From JAAZMF01 sp036786445 (lineage in GTDB: Bacteria; Bacillota; Limnochordia; DTU087), in contig DAIQRD010000001.1 of NCBI GenBank assembly GCA_036786445.1, positions 21,899 to 85,898 on the forward strand: 64,000 nucleotides of DNA, read 5' to 3'. A model generated the notes under the pieces. That model made no database searches and was not told the DNA's origin. It saw only the letters and a program-made list of their open reading frames with translations. Shown here in pieces: positions 26,464-34,522 of the stretch. A program made the position numbers and the translations under genes. The first letter of the stretch is position 1; each line of letters starts with the position of its first letter.

Positions 26464-27630
26464 CTACATACGGCCAGTTTCCTGGCGGAAATCCTCATAG
26501 ACATAGACCAATTCTTTATCAAACAGGGCTCGCTTCATATTCACTGCCACTTCTCTCACCCGGGACAGCAGGGCCTCAGCATCTTGAGGGCTAAGAGCAA
26601 TTCCGTATTCCAAGAACTTGGCTATCAATGCCTTCGTACCAGAGTGTTTCCCGATGACGATCTGCCGTTGCAGCCCCACTTCTTCAGGAGCAAACACCTC
26701 GTAAGTCGATGCGTCCTTCAAGACCCCATCGGCGTGGATGCCGGATTCATGTGCAAACATGTTGGTGCCCACGATAGCTTTCCAGACTGGCAACTCCCGC
26801 CCTGAGGCTCTAGCTACGTACTCACTAGCCTCTCTGAACATGTCGGTTTTGAAATTCAGGTCTATCGCCGAAAGGTGTTTGAGCGCCATGACTACTTCCT
26901 CTAAGGCCGCATTGCCAGCCCGCTCGCCCAGTCCGTTAATGGTCACTCCTACAAATTGAGCCCCACCCCGCACACCAGCCAAGGCATTGGCAGTGGCCAT
27001 ACCAAAATCGTTATGGGTATGCATCTCTATCTCCAGCCCCGTAGCTTCCCGCAGAGTCTTCACCCGTTCACAGATTGTGAAAGGATCCATGATGCCCACC
27101 GTGTCACAATACCGTAATCGGTCAGCACCGGCATCCCGTGCTTCTCGCCCAAACTTAATTAGAAAATCCATATCGGAGCGAGACGCATCCTCTGCATTGA
27201 CAGAAACATACAGACCATGCCCCTTGGCAAACAGTGTGGCCTCTGTCATGTGGCTCAAAACCCAGTCCCGACTAGTCTGCAGCTTATGCTTAATGTGAAT
27301 ATCCGAGGTGGAAATGGAAATGGCAACAGCGTCGACACCACAGGCCACTGAGGCTTCTACGTCTTTCATTACAGCTCTGTTCCAAGCCATAATGCTAGCC
27401 TGCAAACCAGCCTGCACTATGGACTTGATGGCGGCTTGCTCATCGCCACCCATTACAGGAATACCAGCTTCTATTTGATGTACTCCCATGGCATCTAGGA
27501 GCTTGGCGATACGCAATTTCTCGTTATTGGCAAAGACTACACCAGCTGTCTGCTCACCGTCTCGCAAAGTTGTATCGACAATCTGCACTGATGCCTGGTT
27601 ACCAGGCTGCATGAATCTTGATTCAGACAT
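26464..27630 (-). CDS. NifV-like homocitrate/Re-citrate synthase family enzyme
   Basis: 388 residues from the ATG at 27630, six bases after GGGAGGTGG. It is a DRE-TIM metallolyase: DTTLRDGEQTAGV at the start, CDTVGIMDPF and the metal ligands HTHNDFGMATANALAGV, then GERAGNAALEEV. The short length (no LeuA-type regulatory domain) and NifV-like features point to homocitrate synthase or Re-citrate synthase, not 2-isopropylmalate synthase. No nif genes are seen. It lies upstream of the leuC-leuD-like pair with 199 bases between. Confidence 0.82.
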   Translation of the reverse strand: MSESRFMQPGNQASVQIVDTTLRDGEQTAGVVFANNEKLRIAKLLDAMGVHQIEAGIPVMGGDEQAAIKSIVQAGLQASIMAWNRAVMKDVEASVACGVDAVAISISTSDIHIKHKLQTSRDWVLSHMTEATLFAKGHGLYVSVNAEDASRSDMDFLIKFGREARDAGADRLRYCDTVGIMDPFTICERVKTLREATGLEIEMHTHNDFGMATANALAGVRGGAQFVGVTINGLGERAGNAALEEVVMALKHLSAIDLNFKTDMFREASEYVARASGRELPVWKAIVGTNMFAHESGIHADGVLKDASTYEVFAPEEVGLQRQIVIGKHSGTKALIAKFLEYGIALSPQDAEALLSRVREVAVNMKRALFDKELVYVYEDFRQETGRM

Positions 27631-27652
27631 TTGTAACCACCTCCCGGGCAAC

Positions 27653-27662
27653 NNNNNNNNNN
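27653..27662. other. Assembly gap, 10 N
   Basis: Ten N immediately upstream of the NifV-like gene; its promoter region may be incomplete. Confidence 0.99.
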
Positions 27663-27770
27663 AGCAAGCTGTAACTCCCCTACATATGCCAATCTATTTT
27701 TTTAACTATACTCCACTCTACAGCTTCTGTCAATGCTCGCAAGACTGCGTATGGAAGGGAGGAATTGACT

Positions 27771-29216
27771 CTAGCTCTGCAGTCTCTCCCTGATCATGGC
27801 ATTGACTTTTTGGGGATTCGCCTTACCCTTGGATGCCTTCATAACCTGACCTACCAAGAATCCTACAGCCTGTAGTTTCCCACCCCTAATATCTGCCACA
27901 GGGCCGGGGTGCTGGGCTATCACTTGGTCAATGACTCCCCCCAGGGAATCGGCATCACTAATCTGTTTCCAGCCTTTATCTTCTACGATCTGGTCTGCAG
28001 AATTGCCGGAAGCAAACATCTCAGCCAATACATCCTTAGCCACGATATTACTGACAGCACCTTCCTGCACAAGCTTGATCAATCCGGCCAGATCGGCTGG
28101 CTTAACCGATGAAGCTTTGATCTCCAAATCATGGGCCTTGAGCCAACGCAGCACTTCTCCCATGACCCAATTACTAACCAGCTTGGGGTCACCCACTGTT
28201 TCAACACACGCCTCAAAATACGCAGCCAAATCTCTACTAGTTGTCAGTACGTCTGCATCATAGACAGGCAACCCGTAATCTGCTATAAACCGTTCTCGCT
28301 TGGCATCGGGTAGCTCAGGCAATGCCTCGCGAATGGCCTCGATGCGGCTCTCCTCAATCTCTATAGGATATAGATTGGGATCGGGTAGATATCGGTAATC
28401 AGCGGCCTTCACTTTGCTGCGCATGGAAAAAGTCATACCCTTAGCCTCATCCCAGTGCCTTGTCTCAGGCAAGACCGTTCCCTGATTTTCCAGGATATGT
28501 TGCTGCCTCTGCACTTCAAATTCCAGGGCTCGTTGGACTGCTCTAAAAGAGTTGAGGTTCTTGATCTCAGCTTTCACGCCATAGGTGCTGCACCCGATAG
28601 GCCGTAAAGAAATATTGGCATCACAGCGAAGCGAGCCTTCCTCCATCTTACAATCGGATACCTCCGTATATTCCAGCAAAGTTTTCAACTTTTCTAGAAA
28701 CAAACGGCCCTCCTCTGGAGAACGAATATCAGGTTCTGTCACAATTTCGATCAGGGCAATACCCGCTCGATTATAGTCCAAAAATGAATAGGCTGAGCTC
28801 ATGATGCTATCGCCGGAGTGGATGGATTTGCCGGCCTCTTCTTCCAAGTGTACCCGCTGAATACCGATCTGCCGCACTGCCTCCCCCGTAGACAACTCCA
28901 CTACACCGTCGGTGCAAATGGGCAGATCATTTTGGGACACTTGGTAAGCTTTGGGCAAGTCGGGATAAAAATAGTGTTTCCGATCAAACTCAGAGGAGTC
29001 ATTGATGGTGCACTGCAGCGCCAAACCCGCCCTGATAGCCAATTCCACAGCTTGGCGGTTGAGTACCGGCAATGCTCCCGGTAGACCCAAGCAGACAGGA
29101 CACACCTGGCTGTTGGGCTCTCCCCCAAATTCTGTACTGCATCCACAGAAAACTTTAGATCTAGTCAAAAGCTCGGCATGTACTTCTAATCCAATGACAG
29201 CTTCCCAATCAGCCAT
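27771..29216 (-). CDS. gatB: Asp-tRNA(Asn)/Glu-tRNA(Gln) amidotransferase subunit B
   Basis: 481 residues from the ATG at 29216, seven bases after GGAGGTG; the longer frame from 29276 lies inside gatA. GLEVHAELLTRSKVFCGC, NSQVCPVCLGLPGALPVLN (zinc Cys) and DYNRAGIALIEIVTEPD are the GatB kinase-domain signatures; the C-terminal YqeY-like tail binds tRNA. It phosphorylates and amidates misacylated Glu-tRNA(Gln) or Asp-tRNA(Asn) together with GatA and GatC. It overlaps gatA by eight bases. Confidence 0.96.
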   Translation of the reverse strand: MADWEAVIGLEVHAELLTRSKVFCGCSTEFGGEPNSQVCPVCLGLPGALPVLNRQAVELAIRAGLALQCTINDSSEFDRKHYFYPDLPKAYQVSQNDLPICTDGVVELSTGEAVRQIGIQRVHLEEEAGKSIHSGDSIMSSAYSFLDYNRAGIALIEIVTEPDIRSPEEGRLFLEKLKTLLEYTEVSDCKMEEGSLRCDANISLRPIGCSTYGVKAEIKNLNSFRAVQRALEFEVQRQQHILENQGTVLPETRHWDEAKGMTFSMRSKVKAADYRYLPDPNLYPIEIEESRIEAIREALPELPDAKRERFIADYGLPVYDADVLTTSRDLAAYFEACVETVGDPKLVSNWVMGEVLRWLKAHDLEIKASSVKPADLAGLIKLVQEGAVSNIVAKDVLAEMFASGNSADQIVEDKGWKQISDADSLGGVIDQVIAQHPGPVADIRGGKLQAVGFLVGQVMKASKGKANPQKVNAMIRERLQS

Positions 29217-30681
29217 TGGTATGCACCTCCATACGGGGCTGCCTCGGTGCCACAGAGGCCTGCTGCTGGTAGGCATGGCCCACTCTCAAAACTGTAGATT
29301 CATCGAAGGGCTTGCCCAGAATCTGCATGCCCAGGGGCAAGCCTTCCCTTGTATAACCACAGGGGACAGCTAAAGCCGGTACTCCCGCAAGATTGGCCAC
29401 ACTAGTGTAGATATCCGACTGGTACATAGCTATTGGCTCTTCTAGCTTATGCCCCAAAGGAAAAGCTGCTGAGGGGGTAGCCGGAGACAAGATCACATGG
29501 CACCGACGGAAGACCTGCTCCAGATCTCCTTTGATCAATGTGCGCACCTTCTGAGCTTTCCCATAGTGGGTGGCGTAGTTTTCTGCCTGCAAGACAGCGG
29601 TACCCACTAGAATGCGTCGTTTAGTTTCGGCCCCAGATTGCCCCCGAGTCTTGATAAACATAGAAACCGTATCTCGTGCTTCAAAATCCCTTTTGCCCAA
29701 CCGCACTCCGTCAAAACACGCTAGGCTAGAGCTAATCTCCGCCGAGGCCAGTAGATAGAAGCAAGCCATGGCATATTCTGCGTGGGGCAATGAGATCTCT
29801 TCAACGCGGGCACCTAGGGATTCTAGAATATTAGCCACCCCAAAGAGCGCTTCCTTTGCCTCAGAATCAGCCAATCTAGCAACAAATTCTTTGGGCAACC
29901 CTATAACCATGCCAGTTATGTCTCCCGTTAGGGCTGACTCATAACTCCGTAGATCTGATCTTGCAGAAGTGGGGTCTTTACTATCCCAACCGGCAATAGC
30001 CTGGAGCATCAAGGCGGCATCCCTGACATCTCGAGTCAAGGGACCTACATGATCCATGGAGGGAGCCGCAGGAATTAATCCATAGCGGGAAACAAGGCCA
30101 TACGTGGGCTTGAGGCCTACGACTCCACAAAAAGCCGCCGGCTGTCTAATGGACCCTCCGGTATCAGATCCTAGGGCCGCGATGGCCTCTCCCGCAATCA
30201 CGGCAGCAGCAGAGCCTCCGCTGGAACCCCCAGGCACTCGAGACAAATCCCAAGGATTGCGTGTAGGGTGAAACTGGGAGTTCTCAGTGGATGAACCTAG
30301 ACCGAATTCGTCCAGATTAGTCTTGCCCACAATCACTGCCCCTGCTTGCTTGAGTTTGGCCACCACCGTGGCATCAAAGGGGGGCACGTAATCTTCTAAG
30401 AGCCGGGAAGCACAAGTAGTCCGCATTCCGGCAGTGGAAATATTATCCTTTATGGCTATGGGTATTCCACACAAATCGGCTTTGCCACCTTGAGCTAGCA
30501 AGGCATCAGCCCTCTTGGCAGCAGCCATGGCCTCATCTCGGCTAAGGGTAAGATAGGCGCCAACACTATCGTCCACTTGATCAATCTGGGAATATATAGA
30601 TGCCACGATTTCCTGGGAGGTTACTTCCCTAGTCCGTAGCAGATCTCTCAAATCGTGGATGGTCATCTGATTTAGCTGCAT
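29209..30681 (-). CDS. gatA: Asp-tRNA(Asn)/Glu-tRNA(Gln) amidotransferase subunit A
   Basis: 490-residue amidase-signature protein that releases ammonia from glutamine for GatB. The Ser-cisSer-Lys triad is visible: Lys in PIAIKDNI, cis-Ser in GSDTGGSIRQPA, and nucleophile Ser in the PGGSSGGSAAAV segment. It lies between gatC and gatB. Its glutaminase parts look intact, which shows that loss of glutaminase function in guaA is not general to all glutamine-using enzymes here. Confidence 0.96.
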   Translation of the reverse strand: MQLNQMTIHDLRDLLRTREVTSQEIVASIYSQIDQVDDSVGAYLTLSRDEAMAAAKRADALLAQGGKADLCGIPIAIKDNISTAGMRTTCASRLLEDYVPPFDATVVAKLKQAGAVIVGKTNLDEFGLGSSTENSQFHPTRNPWDLSRVPGGSSGGSAAAVIAGEAIAALGSDTGGSIRQPAAFCGVVGLKPTYGLVSRYGLIPAAPSMDHVGPLTRDVRDAALMLQAIAGWDSKDPTSARSDLRSYESALTGDITGMVIGLPKEFVARLADSEAKEALFGVANILESLGARVEEISLPHAEYAMACFYLLASAEISSSLACFDGVRLGKRDFEARDTVSMFIKTRGQSGAETKRRILVGTAVLQAENYATHYGKAQKVRTLIKGDLEQVFRRCHVILSPATPSAAFPLGHKLEEPIAMYQSDIYTSVANLAGVPALAVPCGYTREGLPLGMQILGKPFDESTVLRVGHAYQQQASVAPRQPRMEVHTNG

Positions 30682-30730
30682 CTAACTCGCCTCCTCATCA
30701 CAGATAGCTGCATTACAGATACCCGCACAG

Positions 30731-31024
30731 CTAATCCTCCTCAATAATCCGGGGCACTCGAAAATAGCCGTCCACTACCTCGGGACCGTTGGCCAATGCA
30801 TCTGCCTTTGGTAGCGATGCAATCACCTCATCCTCCCGCAATACACCGGACTGGACTATGGGATAGATGGTGGGCGAAATCCCCTCAGTATCCACCTGCT
30901 GCAGCTGCTGAGCGATGTCCATGATGTGGGAGATCTGATCAGGGAAAGCTTTTTTCTCCGCCGCGGTTAACCCCAAGCGGGCTGTCACGGCCAGTTCTTC
31001 AACGTCCTGCAATGTCATTTTCAT
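30731..31024 (-). CDS. gatC: Asp-tRNA(Asn)/Glu-tRNA(Gln) amidotransferase subunit C
   Basis: 97 residues. GatC wraps around GatA and GatB to stabilise the complex. Features: VEELAVTARLGLTAAEKKAF at the start and the C-terminal YFRVPRIIEED. Its ATG overlaps the ligA stop (31021-31024), so ligA-gatC-gatA-gatB are likely co-transcribed. Confidence 0.94.
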   Translation of the reverse strand: MKMTLQDVEELAVTARLGLTAAEKKAFPDQISHIMDIAQQLQQVDTEGISPTIYPIVQSGVLREDEVIASLPKADALANGPEVVDGYFRVPRIIEED

Positions 31025-33066
31025 TTGATTATTCCCTCCAACATACCATCTAGATCGGCTTCCGTCAAAACTGGGATCTCAAGCTCCACAGCTCTAGTAT
31101 ACTTGGAACCAGGATCCGCACCGGCTATAACATAATCAGTGCTACGGCTTACTGAACTGGTCACCTTACCCCCTAGAGAGCGCACTAATTCAGCTGCCTG
31201 CTGCCGTGTGTAATGGTCTAAAGTGCCGGTTAAGACTACTGTTTTGCCAGCAAAAGGACTGGGGATTGCAGTAGTCGCGGGCTCGGAAGCTGCTTCTGAC
31301 ATCCTCACCCCAGCCTTCTCCAAGCGCTGAATCACCTGCCGGTTCTGGGGCTCTTCCATGAAGGTGATCACACTTTCCGCTATCTTATCCCCAATCAAGG
31401 GCACTTGCTGCAGCTCTTCCCGGGAAGCCGCCATAATATTCTCCATGGTCAAAAAGTGAGTGGCTAGCTCCCTGCCAGCGGCTTCACCAACTAGGCGAAT
31501 CCCCAAGGCATATATGACCCTTGCCAAGGGGCGAGACTTACTGGCCTCGATGGCTGCCAAGATATTCTCCACTGATTTCTTGCCCATTCTAGGCAATTGC
31601 TGTAGAGCCGTACTGCTCAGAAAGTATAGATCAGCTGGGTCTTTGACCATATCACCCTCCACCAGCTGACCCACTAGAGCCGGTCCCAAACCCTCTATGT
31701 CCATTGCCCCCCGGGAGGCGAAATGCACTAAACCCTCTGCTAATTGGGCGGGGCAGGCAGTGCCTACACACCGAGTCACCGCTTCCCCAGGCAAGCGCTG
31801 CACCTCGGCATTACAAACGGGGCAATGATCGGGAATGGTAAAAACAATCTCCTTGCCAGTGCGTTTGGACTCCACTGGCTTAACGATCTCAGGGATCACA
31901 TCACCCGCCTTCCGGATGATGACCGTATCCCCGATCCTGACATCTTTGGCCCTGAGCACATCGGCATTGTGTAAGGTCGCCCTACTGACGGTAGAACCAG
32001 CTACCTCCACTGGCCTGAGTAATGCCAATGGAGTCAAAGCCCCGGTGCGCCCCACCTGGACGATGATATCCTCTACTATGGTAGTTGCCTCCTCCGCCGG
32101 ATACTTAAATGCCATAGCCCAGCGGGGACTCTTACCAGTGGCTCCCAGAGCGGCTTNNNNNNNNNNNNNNNNNNNNNNNNNNNNNNNNNNNNNNNNNNNN
32201 NNCAGAAGATGCAATCCCAAAGGGATGAGCTCATCCCTTTGGGATTGCATCTTCTGACAGTAATCCCACACAGCGGTGATATCTGGGCATCTTTCAATGA
32301 GGGGGTTTACCCTAAATCCTACTTCCTGTAGGTATTGGAGCACTTGCCAATGGGTTACCAGGTCCAAGCCTTCAAAGAAACCCAGGGCATACATGAACAC
32401 ATTCAGGCGACGGGATGCAGTAACCTCAGGATCCAGTTGACGCAAAGAACCGGCAGCAGCGTTGCGGGGATTGGCAAACAAGGACTCACCCACTTCCCCG
32501 CGCCGTCGGTTCAGCTCATCAAAGGCCTGGCGGTCCATATAGGCTTCACCCCGGACTTCCATTACAGGCGGTAGATGACTCCCCCTCAGCCGCAGAGGGA
32601 TACTGCTGATGGTTCGCAGGTTGTGGGTGATATCCTCCCCCCGTTCCCCATCTCCTCGGGTGGCCCCCCGCACCAACACCCCGCCCTCATATGTCAAGGA
32701 TATGGCTAGGCCATCGATCTTCGGTTCCACTACGTACGACACTAGAGCCCCGGACCATCGCTGCACCCGCTCATGGAAATCCCAAAGCTCCTTCTCGGTA
32801 ACGGCGTTATCTAAGCTAAGCAGAGGTAAGCGATGCTTCACCTGTCCAAACCCAGCCACAGGTCTGCCGCTTACCCGCTGAGTGGGAGAATCGGGTTGTA
32901 TGAGCTCGGGATAAGCTGCCTCTAGATCCCGCAAACGGCGCAGCAGTTGATCATATTCGGCATCAGCGATCTCTGGACTATCCAATACATAGTAACGATA
33001 ATCATGGTAACGCAGCTGTTCACTCAAAACAGCAATCTCTTGTCGAACCTCTTCTAATCTTTTCAT
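31021..33066 (-). CDS. ligA: NAD-dependent DNA ligase (interrupted by an assembly gap)
   Basis: About 680 residues from the ATG at 33066, eight bases after AGAGGGG. The domains run Ia (YHDYRYYVLD), adenylation with the KxDG lysine (VEPKIDGLAI), OB fold, zinc finger (CPVCN...CVGTACPAQ), HhH region and C-terminal BRCT (FAGKTVVLTGTLDHYTRQQA). It seals nicks with NAD. A 46-N gap (32157-32202) plus a 27-base fold-back copy removes the segment that should contain the EIDGVVIKVN motif of the adenylation domain; the flanks read correctly, so the gene is probably intact in the organism. Confidence 0.93.
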   Translation of the reverse strand: MKRLEEVRQEIAVLSEQLRYHDYRYYVLDSPEIADAEYDQLLRRLRDLEAAYPELIQPDSPTQRVSGRPVAGFGQVKHRLPLLSLDNAVTEKELWDFHERVQRWSGALVSYVVEPKIDGLAISLTYEGGVLVRGATRGDGERGEDITHNLRTISSIPLRLRGSHLPPVMEVRGEAYMDRQAFDELNRRRGEVGESLFANPRNAAAGSLRQLDPEVTASRRLNVFMYALGFFEGLDLVTHWQVLQYLQEVGFRVNPLIERCPDITAVWDYCQKMQSQRDELIPLGLHLLXXXXXXXXXXXXXXXXAALGATGKSPRWAMAFKYPAEEATTIVEDIIVQVGRTGALTPLALLRPVEVAGSTVSRATLHNADVLRAKDVRIGDTVIIRKAGDVIPEIVKPVESKRTGKEIVFTIPDHCPVCNAEVQRLPGEAVTRCVGTACPAQLAEGLVHFASRGAMDIEGLGPALVGQLVEGDMVKDPADLYFLSSTALQQLPRMGKKSVENILAAIEASKSRPLARVIYALGIRLVGEAAGRELATHFLTMENIMAASREELQQVPLIGDKIAESVITFMEEPQNRQVIQRLEKAGVRMSEAASEPATTAIPSPFAGKTVVLTGTLDHYTRQQAAELVRSLGGKVTSSVSRSTDYVIAGADPGSKYTRAVELEIPVLTEADLDGMLEGIIK
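32157..32229. other. Assembly gap (46 N) with adjacent fold-back artefact
   Basis: N at 32157-32202. Bases 32203-32229 are the exact reverse complement of 32230-32256, producing a 54-base perfect palindrome with no spacer. The 32230-32256 arm encodes normal LigA residues (QKMQSQRDE); the other arm does not, so 32203-32229 is most likely a contig-end artefact. Confidence 0.88.
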
Positions 33067-33289
33067 AGGCAAATCCCCTCTTTTCAACACTGGGGCATGA
33101 AAGGCCATCGAACCCATCTGGCCACATGCCACCCCACTCTAGCCTGACCGGTCTGCAGCAAGGTTTTCTGCATAGTGTTCAAGGTGGGAGACTATTAATG
33201 TCATAGAACTTCACGCTTGAATACGACCCCGGCGAAAATCACTGCCCCGGGATGGGGAGTTCATCGGGCAAAGGAGAGTGGCGTCCAAT

Positions 33290-34522
33290 ATGTATATCAC
33301 AAGGCGGCGGCTATATAACATCCTGGCCATCATGGGAGTATCGCTAGCATTGACAATCTGGGCAGTCCTTTACCTACCAGTTATTCGTCCCGTGTGGATT
33401 GCCACTTATTGGGAACCAGAATTCGAGTATTTGCCCGACTATACCAAAGGTCCCCAACTCGGCGCTACCAGCGCTATTCTGCTGGAAGCCACCACTGGCA
33501 CCGTGCTCTATGCCAAAAACGAGCATGTGCGCCGCCCTCCGGCCAGCACCACCAAGATCCTCACAGCCCTGTTAGCCTTGGAGGACGGCAACTCCCAGGA
33601 CATCGTCACCATCAGCCAGCGAGCTGCCGGGGTTAGGGGCTCTAGTGCCCGCATCTCCCCTCGCCAACGCCTACCTTTGAGTGATCTCCTATACGGCCTA
33701 CTGCTGCCCTCCGGCAATGATGCAGCGGTGGCCATAGCAGAGCATCTAGCAGGCTCCGAAACCGCCTTCGTTCGGAAAATGAACACCCGGGCCCATGAAC
33801 TCGGAGCCCTAAACACCCATTTCGTCAATCCCCATGGTCTAGACAATCCGGACCATTACTCCACAGCCTTTGATCTGGCCATGATTACTCGGGTAGCTTT
33901 GCTGTATCCACAATTTGCCGAAACCGTGGGCCAAACCCAGCATAGTGCCAATTTCGATGGCGCCCGCTGGTCTTGGAATAATACCAATCAGCTGCTCTTT
34001 TCCTTCGAAGGAGCTGAAGGAGTGAAGACCGGTACCACCAGTGGGGCAGGCCATTGCTTAGTGGCCGCTGCTTCCAGGGACGGCCGCCGACTCATCAGTG
34101 TTGTCCTAGCTAGTCGCAACCGATGGCAGGATTCCGCCAGTCTCTTGGAGTACGGGTTCCAGGAGTTCCATCTCTTGCCTTTGGCCCAAAAAGGGCAAGC
34201 CCTAGCTAGTATCGCCGTTCAGGGAGGCCTCTATCAAGAGGTGACTGCCCTAGCCGCCAAGACCGTTCACAAAGTGGTACGCAATCCCCATGTCGATGAC
34301 ATCCGCTCCCATATGATCATTGAAAAAACGACTGCCCCCATTCGCAGGGGACAGAGAATCGGAGAAGTGCGGTTCACTCTCAATGACGGGTTAGTCGGCC
34401 AAGTCCCCTTGGTAGCAGCCAACCACGTGCCTCGGGCTACACCGTTTCATCGACTACTCCATAGGATACGCAACTTTTTTACAATTTCTCCAGCGGGGTA
34501 TAACCAGCTAGAAACCGCTTGA
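33290..34522 (+). CDS. D-alanyl-D-alanine carboxypeptidase (DacF/DacB type)
   Basis: About 410 residues. The start may be ATG at 33290 (11 bases after AGGAGAG) or an in-frame GTG at 33278 that abuts that site. One N-terminal membrane helix (about 9-30) serves as signal/anchor. Peptidase S11 motifs: PASTTK (SxxK), LLPSGNDAA (SGN) and VKTGTTSGAG (KTG). The C-terminal PBP5-like beta domain follows (about 290-380). It trims pentapeptide stems outside the cytoplasmic membrane; in spore formers this family also shapes spore cortex. The 3' end overlaps pcrA tail to tail by 44 bases. Confidence 0.93.
   Translation: MYITRRRLYNILAIMGVSLALTIWAVLYLPVIRPVWIATYWEPEFEYLPDYTKGPQLGATSAILLEATTGTVLYAKNEHVRRPPASTTKILTALLALEDGNSQDIVTISQRAAGVRGSSARISPRQRLPLSDLLYGLLLPSGNDAAVAIAEHLAGSETAFVRKMNTRAHELGALNTHFVNPHGLDNPDHYSTAFDLAMITRVALLYPQFAETVGQTQHSANFDGARWSWNNTNQLLFSFEGAEGVKTGTTSGAGHCLVAAASRDGRRLISVVLASRNRWQDSASLLEYGFQEFHLLPLAQKGQALASIAVQGGLYQEVTALAAKTVHKVVRNPHVDDIRSHMIIEKTTAPIRRGQRIGEVRFTLNDGLVGQVPLVAANHVPRATPFHRLLHRIRNFFTISPAGYNQLETA

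Noticed and set aside
32203..32256. 54-base perfect palindrome as a possible regulatory site or hairpin
   Set aside because: It abuts an N gap and one arm is normal ligA coding sequence; a fold-back assembly artefact explains it better.
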